NCBI GenBank assembly: GCA_903894955.1
Contig: CAITSA010000009.1
Location: forward strand, 1-32,992
DNA: 32,992 nt
Direction of reading: 5' to 3'
DNA from: an uncultured bacterium
Lineage (GTDB): Bacteria > Patescibacteriota > Minisyncoccia > Phycocordibacterales > UBA9973
In this document: in pieces, positions 7,926 to 17,717 of the stretch
How positions within the stretch are numbered: the stretch's first letter is position 1
Layout: each line of letters begins with the position of its first letter
The notes under the pieces: model-generated
What the model was told of the DNA's origin: nothing
Seen by the model: the letters and a program-made list of their open reading frames with translations, nothing else
Databases searched by the model: none
Translations under genes and position numbers: made by a program

Positions 7926-8468
7926 TTAAATTTTCTTGATTTGCAAGAAATCGAGCTCCACTGGAGTTTCGCGACCAAACATTGAAACAAGAACTTTAAC
8001 TTTTCCACGATCCTGATCGACGGAACTTACCTTGCCCTCTAGGTCTTTAAATGGACCATCAGTGATTAAAACAGTCTCCCCAACCACCATATCAATATTG
8101 TGCTTAGTGGTGCCTACATTCATCTTTTTAAACAAATAGTCAACTTCGTCACTTTTTAGTGGAACTGGATTCACTCCGGCCCCGACGAAACCAGTTACTC
8201 GGGGAGTATTTCTTACTACATACCAAGAATCATCAGTGACAATCATATCTACCAACACATAGCCTGGATAAATTTTCTCTTCCACTTCCACTCGTTTACC
8301 TGCTTTGATTTTTATTTTCTTTTCAACTGGAACAATAACATTAAAAATCTTATCATTCATCCCAAGAGAATCAATGCGCTGTTTCAAATTACGAAGAACA
8401 ACGTTCTCGTATCCAGCGTAAGTGTGTATTGCATACCAATTTCTAACTCCCAGTGTTTCTTGTTTCAT
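7926..8468 (-). CDS. nusG: Transcription termination/antitermination protein NusG
   Basis: WYAIHTYAGYENVVLRNLKQR; VTGFVGAG; GPFKDLEGKVSSVDQDRGKVKVLVSMFGRETPVELDF. Confidence 0.97.
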   Translation of the reverse strand: MKQETLGVRNWYAIHTYAGYENVVLRNLKQRIDSLGMNDKIFNVIVPVEKKIKIKAGKRVEVEEKIYPGYVLVDMIVTDDSWYVVRNTPRVTGFVGAGVNPVPLKSDEVDYLFKKMNVGTTKHNIDMVVGETVLITDGPFKDLEGKVSSVDQDRGKVKVLVSMFGRETPVELDFLQIKKI

Positions 8469-8475
8469 AGTGCCT

Positions 8476-8661
8476 TTATGGGGTAATTATTTTCTGTAAG
8501 CCTTGAGAGAAAATAAAATCAAAAATACCTAAATAATATGCAATAACTAAAGATAAAATAATAACGATTATCGTATAGTACAAAGTCTGGTTGCGAGATG
8601 GCCAAATCACGTGTTTTAATTCTGTTTTTGTTTCTTGAAAATACTCAGTTATTTTTGACAT
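8476..8661 (-). CDS. secE: Preprotein translocase subunit SecE
   Basis: ITEYFQETKTELKHVIWPSRNQTLYYTIIVI, one TM, upstream of nusG. Confidence 0.93.
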   Translation of the reverse strand: MSKITEYFQETKTELKHVIWPSRNQTLYYTIIVIILSLVIAYYLGIFDFIFSQGLQKIITP

Positions 8662-8739
8662 AGAATTAGTTTCTAGTAATTAGTGACTAGTTTCTAGAAG
8701 AATTCATCCCTAGAACCTAGAAGCTAAAACCTAATTTAT
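8662..8739. repeat. CTAG-rich intergenic repeat, copy 2
   Basis: AATTAGTTTCTAGTAATTAGTGACTAGTTTCTAG … CCTAGAACCTAGAAGCTAAAACCTAATTTA; related to 7411-7481. Confidence 0.75.
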
Positions 8740-8740
8740 T

Positions 8741-8766
8741 AAAAAGCCCCCTTTCAAGGGCTTTTT
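8741..8766 (-). terminator. Rho-independent terminator for the 8838..13157 gene
   Basis: AAAAAGCCCCCTTTCAAGGGCTTTTT. Confidence 0.8.
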
Positions 8767-8837
8767 GTATAATACTCTATTTACTCAATATAGTCAATAA
8801 AAAATTATAAATATACTTTTGAAAGGATTATGATTTT

Positions 8838-11800
8838 TTACTCCATCTTCTTTCTTGTTTGTGGTCCCACCACTCCATCAACCATTAACCCATGAGCCTT
8901 CTGCCATTTTTTAACGGCTTTAGCTGTCTTTAGACCGAAATTACCATCAATAGTTAAGTGGGGTTTTAAATGTTTGTTGAGAAATTTTTGTAAGGCTTTG
9001 ACATCGTTTCCTACACTGCCTAGCTTTAGAACGGAAGAAGTGCCAGTAGTGGTAGTAGATACTTCAGGGTTAGTAGTTGGAGGAGTTTGAGGAGAAGGAG
9101 GTAAGGTTGAATTTGACGCTGGAGATGAAGTAACGACAGTAGGAGCGGTGATTGTTGGAGCAGGAGTGGTAATTGTTTTAGTAATGACTGGAAGATTGGT
9201 AAAGACTGAAGCACTGGTAACTGTTTGACAGGTAACATCGAGGTTTAGGGGGGCAGAATCTGTATAGTTGTTAACATTATCTAGGGCTCGAAGACTCCAG
9301 GTGTGATAGCCACAGGTTGGATTAGAGAGAGTATAGGGAGAAGTAATGGAAGAGGCTAAAAGAGAACTATCCCAATAGAAGTTGTAGGAAGCTGGTCCCG
9401 AGAGAGCGTCGGTGGCTGACCAAGTGAAGACAGGAGGAGGATTTCTAGTGCGAGCACTATTGTTGAGGGGTAGAAGGTTGGAGAGAAGTGGGCCGGTGGC
9501 ATCAATCCCACTGATGGCATTTGATAATGCGTAAAAATTAACATTTCCGGTATAATCCTGCGCTCTATAGCAAACCGTTTTGCCTACATCTGCTTCCGTA
9601 TGAAAATTTAATGAAGCGTAGCTTGTAAAAGTTAGACTGGCGTCGCAGGTGTTAACTCCTGTGTTATTTATGGCATAAGATAGAGTTGTTCCTGCTGTAG
9701 TTGAGGCGATAACGTTTTTACTTTGCGCCCAAGTTGCATTTGGATTATTAACAGTTATCGGATTGTAGGCAGAGGCTAAATCTGTTGAGTTAAGGTCTTG
9801 TCCAGTAGATTGTTGCCAATCTGCCAACGTGTTGTAAACATTCACGTTACCAATTACTGTACTAGAATTAGGGTGATAGTAGGTGTTGTTATTAAATGTA
9901 CCAAAGAGAGGGGGGGTATCCGGCCCTAGATTGGTTCCAGTAGATTGTCCAGTATAATACCTTGCGACAGCGTCTGTCCCAAGCGTTTCAAAAATATTGT
10001 TCGTAGCAATATTATTACGAACAAGACCAGGCGCCGCTGTAGAAGAATTTCTATTTATAGCATAGGCGTATTTTCTAGAACTATAAACATTATTGCCTGT
10101 AACTGTGGTGTCATGAGAGGAATGAAGAAAAATACCTACATCCGTGTTGGAAACAATGTTATTGAGAATACTTATGCCATAAGAAAGATCATCTAGGTAA
10201 ATCCCAAGAGACATTGTTGTCGTGTGATTGGTTCCACTGGCATTACCAATCGAATTGGTAACTGTGTTGCCGCTAATTGTTCCAAACATAGGATTACCGC
10301 TAGGCTCGGTATAAATTCCGCCACAATCATCAAGCACTAGGCATGACCTGTCTATAATGTTATTTTCAACTAAAGTCTGACTACCATTAATCTGACCACC
10401 ACGAAAATCTATACCAATATATCCGCTATTGGTAACAGTATTGTTGTTGGCCGTCATCGCGGCGCCTGTTATATAAATTGCACCATCTGACACTTTTGGC
10501 ATCCCTACATTCCCCGCATTGTTAATAGTATTATTTGAGACAACCTCGTTGCTTGTATTTGTGGTGGCCTGTATTCCATCTGACAAGGTATTCTGTATGG
10601 AATTATTGGTTATTGAAGAATTTGTATTAGTAGTTAATAATATTCCATTCTGTCCTCCGGATGCAGTAATACCGTTTATGGTTATATTACTAGCGTTAGA
10701 GATATAAACATCCTGTTGATTTGCGTTATCAATTTCTAAATTCTGAATTGTGATGTAATTTTTTCCAGTATCATTGATGCCATACGAACGATTTGAGATT
10801 TCTACAGAATGACTGCTTGGATTATCGCCATTGGGAGCCCAAAGATAAATCTGGTGCGCGGTTGAATCGTAGTACCATTCGCCAGGAGAATCAAGCATCC
10901 AGAGCATATTCTGAAGATAAAAACCATAACCAGCTATCATGCTTGATTGCGTGCCAGGATATATGCTGTCATGCAAAGTTATGGTATAAGTTGCCGGATT
11001 GTAGTCTGTCGCCACTGTCGTGCCTATATACCAATCGTTTGCTCTAACCATAACCGTCGCTCCAATAATTTGATCTGACGTTAACGTAAGATTGGAATCA
11101 ATTATAGTGTTGTAACTGGTATAATAAGAATTCGCAGTCGCTGTCAGCCAGCCGCTGTTTGGATAATGGGCAATATCATAAAAAGTTCCATCAACATAAA
11201 GCTGGTTCGGCACGTTCGCTGGGCTAGTACTGGCAACATAAATATTACCACTGTAGTTAGTCCATCCGCTTACTGTATCTGCTCCGGAAATAATTGGCTT
11301 GTTCCCTGTTCCATATGCGCCAAAAGTGATGGGGGCATTTGCTAATCCTGACGACAGTACCGTTAACTGTTCCCGCCAGGTGCAACCTCTATGGAAAAGA
11401 ATTGAATCTGCGGGATTGAAAGCAGATGAATTTACTTTAGCAACTGTAAGCCATGGAGTTGAGGGATCTGTGCCATTATTAGAATCGCTGCCTGTTACTA
11501 CGCAATTATCAACATAGTAAACGGCACCGGTAAGTGTAATGGTTATTGTTTGTGATGCGCTTGGCGAAATATTACCTTCATAATCCCTGACCCAAGCGTA
11601 GGCATTTACTACGCCCGCTTCTCCAAAAGTAAAGGTGGCCGGCGCTGTATCGGACCAATTGGGATTACCAAGCGATGGTATTGAGGATGACTCGGTGATT
11701 AGATAACCAGTAGCACCAACATCATCAGTCGCAGTAAGCGTTGCCGGTACCGTAATCGCATTTGTATTAGCAGGCATAGAAAAGGTGGTAACAGACGGGG

Positions 11801-13157
11801 CGACAAAATCAGTCCGTGTGTGAGTAGACTCGTCCGCGCCTATGTCCCAACCACTTCCAAATGGTCTAGCATCTGCATCAATGTCAGTGTTAAAGGCGAG
11901 GTTACTATCTCCGGACAAATTTGCGCCCGCGTTAATGGCGACTGCGCCTGGGGCTAAATGAAAATCTTCATTCGTGGCATCAATAAATTGAATCTTGGTT
12001 GAGTTGAGTGAATTGGAACCAGGAGCGTCATTAAAGTCAGAAATATTATTAGAAGATGAGTCTGCATAATTGCGAACAAATCCACTGGAAACGTCATCTT
12101 GAGAAATATTGTTTATGGCTGTAACTGTGCTTGGTGCCCACGTAGCGCCTATCCCTTGATAATTATTGTAGAGCGTATTGTTGTAGACATAGGCGATATC
12201 TCCGGTAACCTGCATGGCCGCGCCGCTAGCACAGTTGAAACCATAAATAATATTATTCCAAATTCTATAGACATTCGCGCTGGCTGTTGCCCTATAATTT
12301 TCAATTCCCATTTGCCCAGTACCACCACCATTACCGCTTTTAATAATATTGTTGGAAATTTGGATGTCTGTTGTATCACCAATTAACTTACCAGACACAT
12401 TTATACCCCAAGCATAGGTTGCGGTCGAGGTAATTTTGATTTGTAAGCCATCAAAACGAATGTAGTTCGTGGTACCGGAAAAGCCATTTGCGTTTGTTAA
12501 CTCAATTCTGTACGCATTGGTAGTCCATTTTCCAGTATGACGCTGTGAGGCATTTGCTTCAGTGGAAGTGCTAACCGGGGTATATATTCTTATGTAATTT
12601 AATGAACCAGTAGTATAGCTACTGACAGCTAAACCAGAGGTAGTGTCCGCACCAGTATCGTAATAACAAGGGATATTTAAAATCACATTGGCGGTCACGA
12701 GATTAGCAGTAGTGATGTGACTAGAATCTTTTGCTCCTGTTAAAGCCGCCGACATTGATGCATAGGCATGAGTAATAGATGTTACTGCTGTTGAAGCCAA
12801 ATCAACTGGAATTGCTCCAAGTTTAGTTACAACATTCCAATGCTTTGTATCTATTTTTGAAGCTAAATAATATATGTTTCCACCTGCATTCAATCGATCA
12901 CCCACGCCTAAATTATTTGCGATCTGAGCCACAGTGAAAGTGGCCACGCCAGAAGTTATGCTGATATTGCCACCACTAGAATGATCAGTGGTATTTTGGC
13001 CTACGGAGTAATAAACATTGACTGCCACAGCACTGGCATGACTGGCTATACTAAAAAACAAACCAACACACAACAGAAGTAGAACGGTTTTTGCCCTTCT
13101 TTTTTTTTCGGATTGTGTATGTTTAAATTTTAACATATTAACACTTAATGACATCAA
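8838..13157 (-). CDS. Secreted right-handed beta-helix (pectate-lyase-like) protein with C-terminal PG_binding_1-type domain
   Basis: N-terminal signal/TM (TVLLLLCVGLFFSIASHASA); repeated N/T/I-rich solenoid (NNSIQNTLSDGIQATTNTSNEVVSNNTINNAG…); Thr/Pro/Ser linker; LKLGSVGNDVKALQKFLNKHL…VDGVVGPQTRKKME. Confidence 0.88.
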   Translation of the reverse strand: MMSLSVNMLKFKHTQSEKKRRAKTVLLLLCVGLFFSIASHASAVAVNVYYSVGQNTTDHSSGGNISITSGVATFTVAQIANNLGVGDRLNAGGNIYYLASKIDTKHWNVVTKLGAIPVDLASTAVTSITHAYASMSAALTGAKDSSHITTANLVTANVILNIPCYYDTGADTTSGLAVSSYTTGSLNYIRIYTPVSTSTEANASQRHTGKWTTNAYRIELTNANGFSGTTNYIRFDGLQIKITSTATYAWGINVSGKLIGDTTDIQISNNIIKSGNGGGTGQMGIENYRATASANVYRIWNNIIYGFNCASGAAMQVTGDIAYVYNNTLYNNYQGIGATWAPSTVTAINNISQDDVSSGFVRNYADSSSNNISDFNDAPGSNSLNSTKIQFIDATNEDFHLAPGAVAINAGANLSGDSNLAFNTDIDADARPFGSGWDIGADESTHTRTDFVAPSVTTFSMPANTNAITVPATLTATDDVGATGYLITESSSIPSLGNPNWSDTAPATFTFGEAGVVNAYAWVRDYEGNISPSASQTITITLTGAVYYVDNCVVTGSDSNNGTDPSTPWLTVAKVNSSAFNPADSILFHRGCTWREQLTVLSSGLANAPITFGAYGTGNKPIISGADTVSGWTNYSGNIYVASTSPANVPNQLYVDGTFYDIAHYPNSGWLTATANSYYTSYNTIIDSNLTLTSDQIIGATVMVRANDWYIGTTVATDYNPATYTITLHDSIYPGTQSSMIAGYGFYLQNMLWMLDSPGEWYYDSTAHQIYLWAPNGDNPSSHSVEISNRSYGINDTGKNYITIQNLEIDNANQQDVYISNASNITINGITASGGQNGILLTTNTNSSITNNSIQNTLSDGIQATTNTSNEVVSNNTINNAGNVGMPKVSDGAIYITGAAMTANNNTVTNSGYIGIDFRGGQINGSQTLVENNIIDRSCLVLDDCGGIYTEPSGNPMFGTISGNTVTNSIGNASGTNHTTTMSLGIYLDDLSYGISILNNIVSNTDVGIFLHSSHDTTVTGNNVYSSRKYAYAINRNSSTAAPGLVRNNIATNNIFETLGTDAVARYYTGQSTGTNLGPDTPPLFGTFNNNTYYHPNSSTVIGNVNVYNTLADWQQSTGQDLNSTDLASAYNPITVNNPNATWAQSKNVIASTTAGTTLSYAINNTGVNTCDASLTFTSYASLNFHTEADVGKTVCYRAQDYTGNVNFYALSNAISGIDATGPLLSNLLPLNNSARTRNPPPVFTWSATDALSGPASYNFYWDSSLLASSITSPYTLSNPTCGYHTWSLRALDNVNNYTDSAPLNLDVTCQTVTSASVFTNLPVITKTITTPAPTITAPTVVTSSPASNSTLPPSPQTPPTTNPEVSTTTTGTSSVLKLGSVGNDVKALQKFLNKHLKPHLTIDGNFGLKTAKAVKKWQKAHGLMVDGVVGPQTRKKME

Positions 13158-13221
13158 AAAAATGATATTAATACAACGTTACCAATAAAAATTTTATTCT
13201 TGATTTTTTATATAGGCTCGC

Positions 13222-14040
13222 TTATCTAATTTCGTAAGTTATCGTCACGTCCGAAGATATCGTATTCGTCCCTTTTGGAATGACGGCTGGAGCTGGGACA
13301 CTTCCTGCACTATCCATAGCTACGGCTTTTTCAGCGTACATAATTGGGTAATTTCCATTTTCAGAAAAAGAAACAATTTTGTCTAAACTCACTCCTAAAT
13401 CTTTTGCTAATACTTTTGCTTTTGCTTTTGCATCATTGATGGCTAATTTCCTTGCTTGTGCTTTCAATGCATCTTCTTTATCAATTGCAAAATTTGGACC
13501 ACTCAAATCAGAAACACCTGTTGTGCCAAGCTCTTGCATAATATCCCCAACACTATCTGTGTTTCGAACTTTTACGGTGATATTTTCACTGGCCGTATAG
13601 CCAATCAACACTTGTTTTCCACTAGGACAATAATAAGGAGCGCTGACTGTTCCAGAATCGAGTGAAGCTGGTTGTGGACAAACAGAATTTCGATATTCAT
13701 ATTTCGGATTAAAAGATGCATTAGTAGTTTGAATATCTTTATCAGCTACCCCTTTTGCCTTTAAAACATCTAAGGCTTTTTTCTCAATTACAGCCACTCC
13801 TGCTTGAGCATCTTTGACTGTTTTGTCGTCTTTACTAATCGTAAAATAAACATTCGCAATATCAGGCACAGCAGTAATTTCTCCATGACCAGAGAAAGTT
13901 ATGGTATTTGGTGTTTTATTTTCATCCCTATATCCTCTACTATAAAACAAGGCATTAGCAACCAAAACAGCCAAAAAAACAACGAGTGCAATTTTTAATC
14001 CACGATATAATCTAACTTTTTGTTCTGGTAATATTTCCAT
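13222..14040 (-). CDS. SIMPL domain (DUF541) membrane-anchored protein
   Basis: TITFSGHGEITAVPDIANVYFTISKDDKTVKDAQAGV; LAINDAKAKAKVLAKDLGVSLDKIVSFSE. Confidence 0.9.
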   Translation of the reverse strand: MEILPEQKVRLYRGLKIALVVFLAVLVANALFYSRGYRDENKTPNTITFSGHGEITAVPDIANVYFTISKDDKTVKDAQAGVAVIEKKALDVLKAKGVADKDIQTTNASFNPKYEYRNSVCPQPASLDSGTVSAPYYCPSGKQVLIGYTASENITVKVRNTDSVGDIMQELGTTGVSDLSGPNFAIDKEDALKAQARKLAINDAKAKAKVLAKDLGVSLDKIVSFSENGNYPIMYAEKAVAMDSAGSVPAPAVIPKGTNTISSDVTITYEIR

Positions 14041-14050
14041 ATATTTTTTA

Positions 14051-14086
14051 CTTGTCCCGTAGTGAGCTTTGCTCTACTACTAGGAT
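14051..14086. repeat. Palindromic element (GAGC/GCTC core with TACGGG arm), overlapping the FKBP stop codon
   Basis: cttgtcccgtagtgagctttgctctactactaggat; resembles the element at 17943-17978. Confidence 0.5.
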
Positions 14087-14568
14087 TTTTTAATTGCTAA
14101 TAATTCGACATCAAAAATCAAAGTTGAATTTGGAGGAATTGGACCTTGTCCATTTGCTCCATACCCATCTGCTGGCGGTATTGTTAAAGTCTTCTTTTCT
14201 CCAACCTTCATTCCAACTATCCCTTTATCCCAACCGGCAATTACTTGTCCAGCACCTAAGGTAAACTCAAATGGTTGCACATGATTAAATTTTGGATCAA
14301 CATTAGAATCAAAAACAGTACCATTTTCTAAACGACCAGTATAATTCATTGAAACCACATCACCTGTCTTTGCTACTTCTCCTGTTCCTGCTGTATTTGT
14401 AGACGTGGGGATAGAAGGTGTAAGTGTATTATTTACAACATTATTATTTATATCATTATTACTTGGAGCCATATTTACTTTATTATTTATACTAAAAAAA
14501 ATCAAAACTCCTACCAAAACTACACAAATCACAACTGCCAAAATTATATTCATATTTTTCTTTTCCAT
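14080..14568 (-). CDS. FKBP-type peptidyl-prolyl cis-trans isomerase, membrane/lipid-anchored
   Basis: GDVVSMNYTGRLENGTVFDSNVDP; FTLGAGQVIAGWDKGIVGMKVGEKKTLTIPPADGYG. Confidence 0.95.
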   Translation of the reverse strand: MEKKNMNIILAVVICVVLVGVLIFFSINNKVNMAPSNNDINNNVVNNTLTPSIPTSTNTAGTGEVAKTGDVVSMNYTGRLENGTVFDSNVDPKFNHVQPFEFTLGAGQVIAGWDKGIVGMKVGEKKTLTIPPADGYGANGQGPIPPNSTLIFDVELLAIKKS

Positions 14569-14620
14569 AACCTAAATTAATTAGTCTTTTAATAACCTCA
14601 TTGTAAACCTTATACTTTTT

Positions 14621-15655
14621 TTACACAATATTGACTTCAGGGATTAATTCGAGTCCAAATTTTTCTTTAACAGATTTTATGATTTTGTTGGATAAATCAA
14701 CAATCTCACCACCAGTTGCTCCCCCATAATTGACCAAAACCAGTGCTTGTTTTTCGTATACACCAACATTGCCAACTTTATACCCTTTCCACTCACATTG
14801 TTCAATGAGCCATCCAGCTGGAATTTTTATAACTTTATCTTCCTCAAAATAAGGCATCTTTGGAAAAACTTTGAGTAAATTACTTAATTGTTCTTTTGAT
14901 ACAAAAACATTTTTAAAAAAACTTCCAGCATTTCCTATAATTTTTGGATTGGGCAATTTATTTTGCCGTATAAATGTCACAGCATCACTAATATCCTTCG
15001 GACTATTTATTTTAATTTTATTCCCGTCTGCCGACGAGGCAGGTTTTTCTAAATATTCTTTTAAAATTTTATAAGAAAGATTTGGTTTTGGTATTTTGCT
15101 TAATTTTAAAGTTATAGCTGAGATAAAATATTTTCCCTTTAATTTATTTTTAAAAACACTATCCCTATAACCTAATTCGCATTCTTCCCTAGAAAAAATT
15201 TTATTTTTACCTGTTTCAACTTCGAAAGCTTCAACATTTTCTAAAATATCTTTAAGCTCTACTCCATACGCTCCAATATTTTGAATCGGAGTAGCACCAA
15301 CAGTCCCTGGAATAAATGCCAAATTCTCAATCCCCCAATATCCATTATTTACTATAAAAGTTACAAGGTCCTGCCAGAACTCTCCCCCAAAAGAACGAAC
15401 CCAGACATTTTCAAAATCTTCTTTGGCAATTTCTATCCCTTTTAATTTATTCAAAACAACCATTCCATCAAAATCTTTGGTAAATAAAATATTACTACCG
15501 CCACCTAAAAATATTCTCTGGTTATTTTTAAATTCTTCTTGAACAAAAAGCTCAGCTAAATCCTCTTCGTTATTTATTTCAGTAAAAAATTTAGCCTTCA
15601 CATCAACCCCAAATGTATTTAAATCTTTCAAATTATAGTCCTTTAGAATTTTCAT
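14621..15655 (-). CDS. murB: UDP-N-acetylenolpyruvoylglucosamine reductase
   Basis: NTFGVDVKAKFF, LGGGSNILF, IPGTVGATPIQNIGAYGVE, YRDSVFK, GNAGSFFKNV. Confidence 0.96.
   Translation of the reverse strand: MKILKDYNLKDLNTFGVDVKAKFFTEINNEEDLAELFVQEEFKNNQRIFLGGGSNILFTKDFDGMVVLNKLKGIEIAKEDFENVWVRSFGGEFWQDLVTFIVNNGYWGIENLAFIPGTVGATPIQNIGAYGVELKDILENVEAFEVETGKNKIFSREECELGYRDSVFKNKLKGKYFISAITLKLSKIPKPNLSYKILKEYLEKPASSADGNKIKINSPKDISDAVTFIRQNKLPNPKIIGNAGSFFKNVFVSKEQLSNLLKVFPKMPYFEEDKVIKIPAGWLIEQCEWKGYKVGNVGVYEKQALVLVNYGGATGGEIVDLSNKIIKSVKEKFGLELIPEVNIV
15023..15043. repeat. GC-rich palindromic repeat inside murB (CCCGTCTGCCGACGAGGCAGG), encoding KPASSADGN
   Basis: GC-rich insertion in an AT-rich gene, similar to the 17401 and 22681 elements; in frame. 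Confidence 0.65.
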
Positions 15656-15675
15656 ATTATGTATCTATGTTATAC

Positions 15676-15709
15676 CCCCACACTTATTTAATCAATCATA
15701 AGTGTGGGG
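15676..15709. promoter_or_regulatory. 12-bp perfect inverted repeat in the murB/NRAMP divergent intergenic region
   Basis: CCCCACACTTAT-ttaatcaatc-ATAAGTGTGGGG; no T-tract; just upstream of the NRAMP -10 (TATACT 15733-15738). Confidence 0.6.
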
Positions 15710-15744
15710 ATGTACTAAAAGAAAAAATTCGTTATACTTTATAT

Positions 15745-17103
15745 ATGATTGAATTTCCTGATGAAATAATCGCTGACACAGAACAGGATAATACATCAGA
15801 TAAAGTAATTAAAAAAAGAAAAGCTCCAAAACGATTTGGAAGGTTTTTGAGAATCCTTGGTCCTGGTATTGTCACCGGTGCTGCCGATGATGACCCATCT
15901 GGTATTGCAACTTATTCTCAGGCTGGAGCACAGTTTGGTTTCTTGTTGCCTTGGACTATGCTCTTCACTCTTCCGCTCATGACTGCTGTGCAAGAAGCTT
16001 GCATGAGGATAGGAGCTGTCACTGGCAAAGGATTGGCCGCGGTCATTCGTGAACATTACCCAAGAAAAATATTATATCCAATTGTCTTACTAGTGGTATG
16101 CGCCAACACACTGAATATCGGCTCCGACATCGGAGCTATGGCAGAGAGTACTCGACTAATTATTCCAAATTTGTCATTTCCTGTTTTAGCAATTGGTTTT
16201 GCTTTACTTATAATATTACTAGAAGTACTCATTCCTTATCGCACCTATATACGCATTTTGAAATGGTTAGCGATGGCACTATTTGCTTACTTTATTACAG
16301 CCTTTTTGGTTGCTGTGCCTTGGGTGGAAGTATTGAAAGCTACCCTTATCCCTAAAGTACAATTTAACAGTTCATTTTTATATATTATAGTAGGAATTTT
16401 CGGTACAACTATTTCACCCTATCTATTCTTCTGGCAAACAAGCAATGTGGTTGAGGATGAGATTACAAAACATAAAATTCCACAACATGGTGGTGTCCCG
16501 AAGTTAACAAAATCATATTTAAAAAATCTACGGATTGATAATGCAATGGGAATGCTATTTTCCAACGTAACTGCTTGGTTCATTATTATTGTTGGAGCTG
16601 TGGTGTTGAACCAAGCTGGAGTGACAAATATAAACACGGCCGCTGATGCTGCCCGAGCCCTTGAACCACTAGTGCATACATTTCCCAATGCTGGATTTTT
16701 AGCCAAACTTATTTTTGCTATTGGTGTCGTTGGTATTGGTCTACAAAGCATACCTGTCTTGGCTGGAAGTTCTGCTTATGCAGTGGCTGAAACCTTTAGT
16801 TGGAAAGAAGGATTATTTCGTAAATTTAAACAGTCTCGCAATTTTTATTTTGTAATCATCGTTGGTACTTTAGTTGGATTAATTTTCAATTTTATTGGTT
16901 TTAATCCTATTAAAGCACTTGTTTTTACAGCTGTATTTAACGGCATTGCTGCGGTGCCTCTTATTTACTTTATTGCTAGAGTTTCGAGTAAAAGCGATGT
17001 GATGGGCGAACACAAAAGTGGTATAGCTTCTAAACTTGGCCTATGGACTGCATTTATAGTGATGGGCGCATTCGCCATAGCGCTATTGGTATCATTTTTG
17101 TAA
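15745..17103 (+). CDS. NRAMP family divalent metal transporter
   Basis: GPGIVTGAADDDPSGIATYSQAGAQFGF (NRAMP signature); multi-TM; start MIEFPDE preferred within the 15613 ORF. Confidence 0.92.
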   Translation: MIEFPDEIIADTEQDNTSDKVIKKRKAPKRFGRFLRILGPGIVTGAADDDPSGIATYSQAGAQFGFLLPWTMLFTLPLMTAVQEACMRIGAVTGKGLAAVIREHYPRKILYPIVLLVVCANTLNIGSDIGAMAESTRLIIPNLSFPVLAIGFALLIILLEVLIPYRTYIRILKWLAMALFAYFITAFLVAVPWVEVLKATLIPKVQFNSSFLYIIVGIFGTTISPYLFFWQTSNVVEDEITKHKIPQHGGVPKLTKSYLKNLRIDNAMGMLFSNVTAWFIIIVGAVVLNQAGVTNINTAADAARALEPLVHTFPNAGFLAKLIFAIGVVGIGLQSIPVLAGSSAYAVAETFSWKEGLFRKFKQSRNFYFVIIVGTLVGLIFNFIGFNPIKALVFTAVFNGIAAVPLIYFIARVSSKSDVMGEHKSGIASKLGLWTAFIVMGAFAIALLVSFL

Positions 17104-17129
17104 TTGTAAAAAATTTATATATTTAATTT

Positions 17130-17714
17130 TTATTCTCTAACAATTGTTATTGTTCCATCTTTATTTAATTTTAAAATTTTTGAGGCTTTGTTGGTAATTG
17201 TTCCACCATCTATATATAAGTCTACTGAGTCACCAAAATATTTTTTAGCCATATAAATATTTTCACTCGGTAGAGTTGTCTCCAAATTAGCAGAAGGAGC
17301 AATAAGAGGACCAACCTTTTTAAGTAAATCTCTAAGTTCTGATGAAATAGGTATTCTAAATGCTAAAGTTTTTGTTCCACGATGTAAATACTCAAATTTT
17401 CCTGTCTGCGCAGGCAGGTCACGAGGACAATCCAAAATAAAACTGGTAGGCAGAGAAAAATTTTTAATAACATTTTTTTGCTCTTCAGAAAGAGTTATTG
17501 AAAATTTTTTAAGCTCACTAATATCCCCGATGAGAATGATGCAAGGTTTATTGGGTCTTCTCTTGCGTAGAGCATAGATATGCTCTACTACTGCAAGATC
17601 CTGCGCTTTCCCAACAATCCCATATAAAGTATCCGTAGGCATCACTACCACTCCACCCTTTTCGAGGGTTTCTATTAATTCCTTGTTATCCCAAATACTT
17701 TTTTCTGTTTGCAT
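17130..17714 (-). CDS. tsaC: L-threonylcarbamoyladenylate synthase (Sua5/YrdC/YwlC family)
   Basis: GGVVVMPTDTLYGIVGKA; RKRRPNKPCIILI; PLIAPSANLETTLPSEN. Confidence 0.92.
   Translation of the reverse strand: MQTEKSIWDNKELIETLEKGGVVVMPTDTLYGIVGKAQDLAVVEHIYALRKRRPNKPCIILIGDISELKKFSITLSEEQKNVIKNFSLPTSFILDCPRDLPAQTGKFEYLHRGTKTLAFRIPISSELRDLLKKVGPLIAPSANLETTLPSENIYMAKKYFGDSVDLYIDGGTITNKASKILKLNKDGTITIVRE
17401..17418. repeat. Palindromic repeat CCTGTCTGCGCAGGCAGG inside tsaC (encodes LPAQTG)
   Basis: Identical to 22681-22698, shared core TTTCCTGTCTGCGCAGGCAGGT; in frame. Confidence 0.85.
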
Positions 17715-17717
17715 AAT

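Noticed and set aside
9026-9238. Leu/Pro-rich 70-aa ORF and other short ORFs inside the 8838..13157 gene (both strands)
   Set aside because: Shadow frames of the Thr/Pro/Ser linker and repeat region of a confident long CDS
17558-17600. Strong hairpin in tsaC (cttgcgtagagcatagatatgctctactactgcaag) resembling the palindromic insertions
   Set aside because: It encodes VVEHIYALRKR, which aligns with the normal Sua5/TsaC sequence without an insertion, so it is not counted as an inserted element despite sharing AGTAGTAGAGCA with the FKBP-end copy
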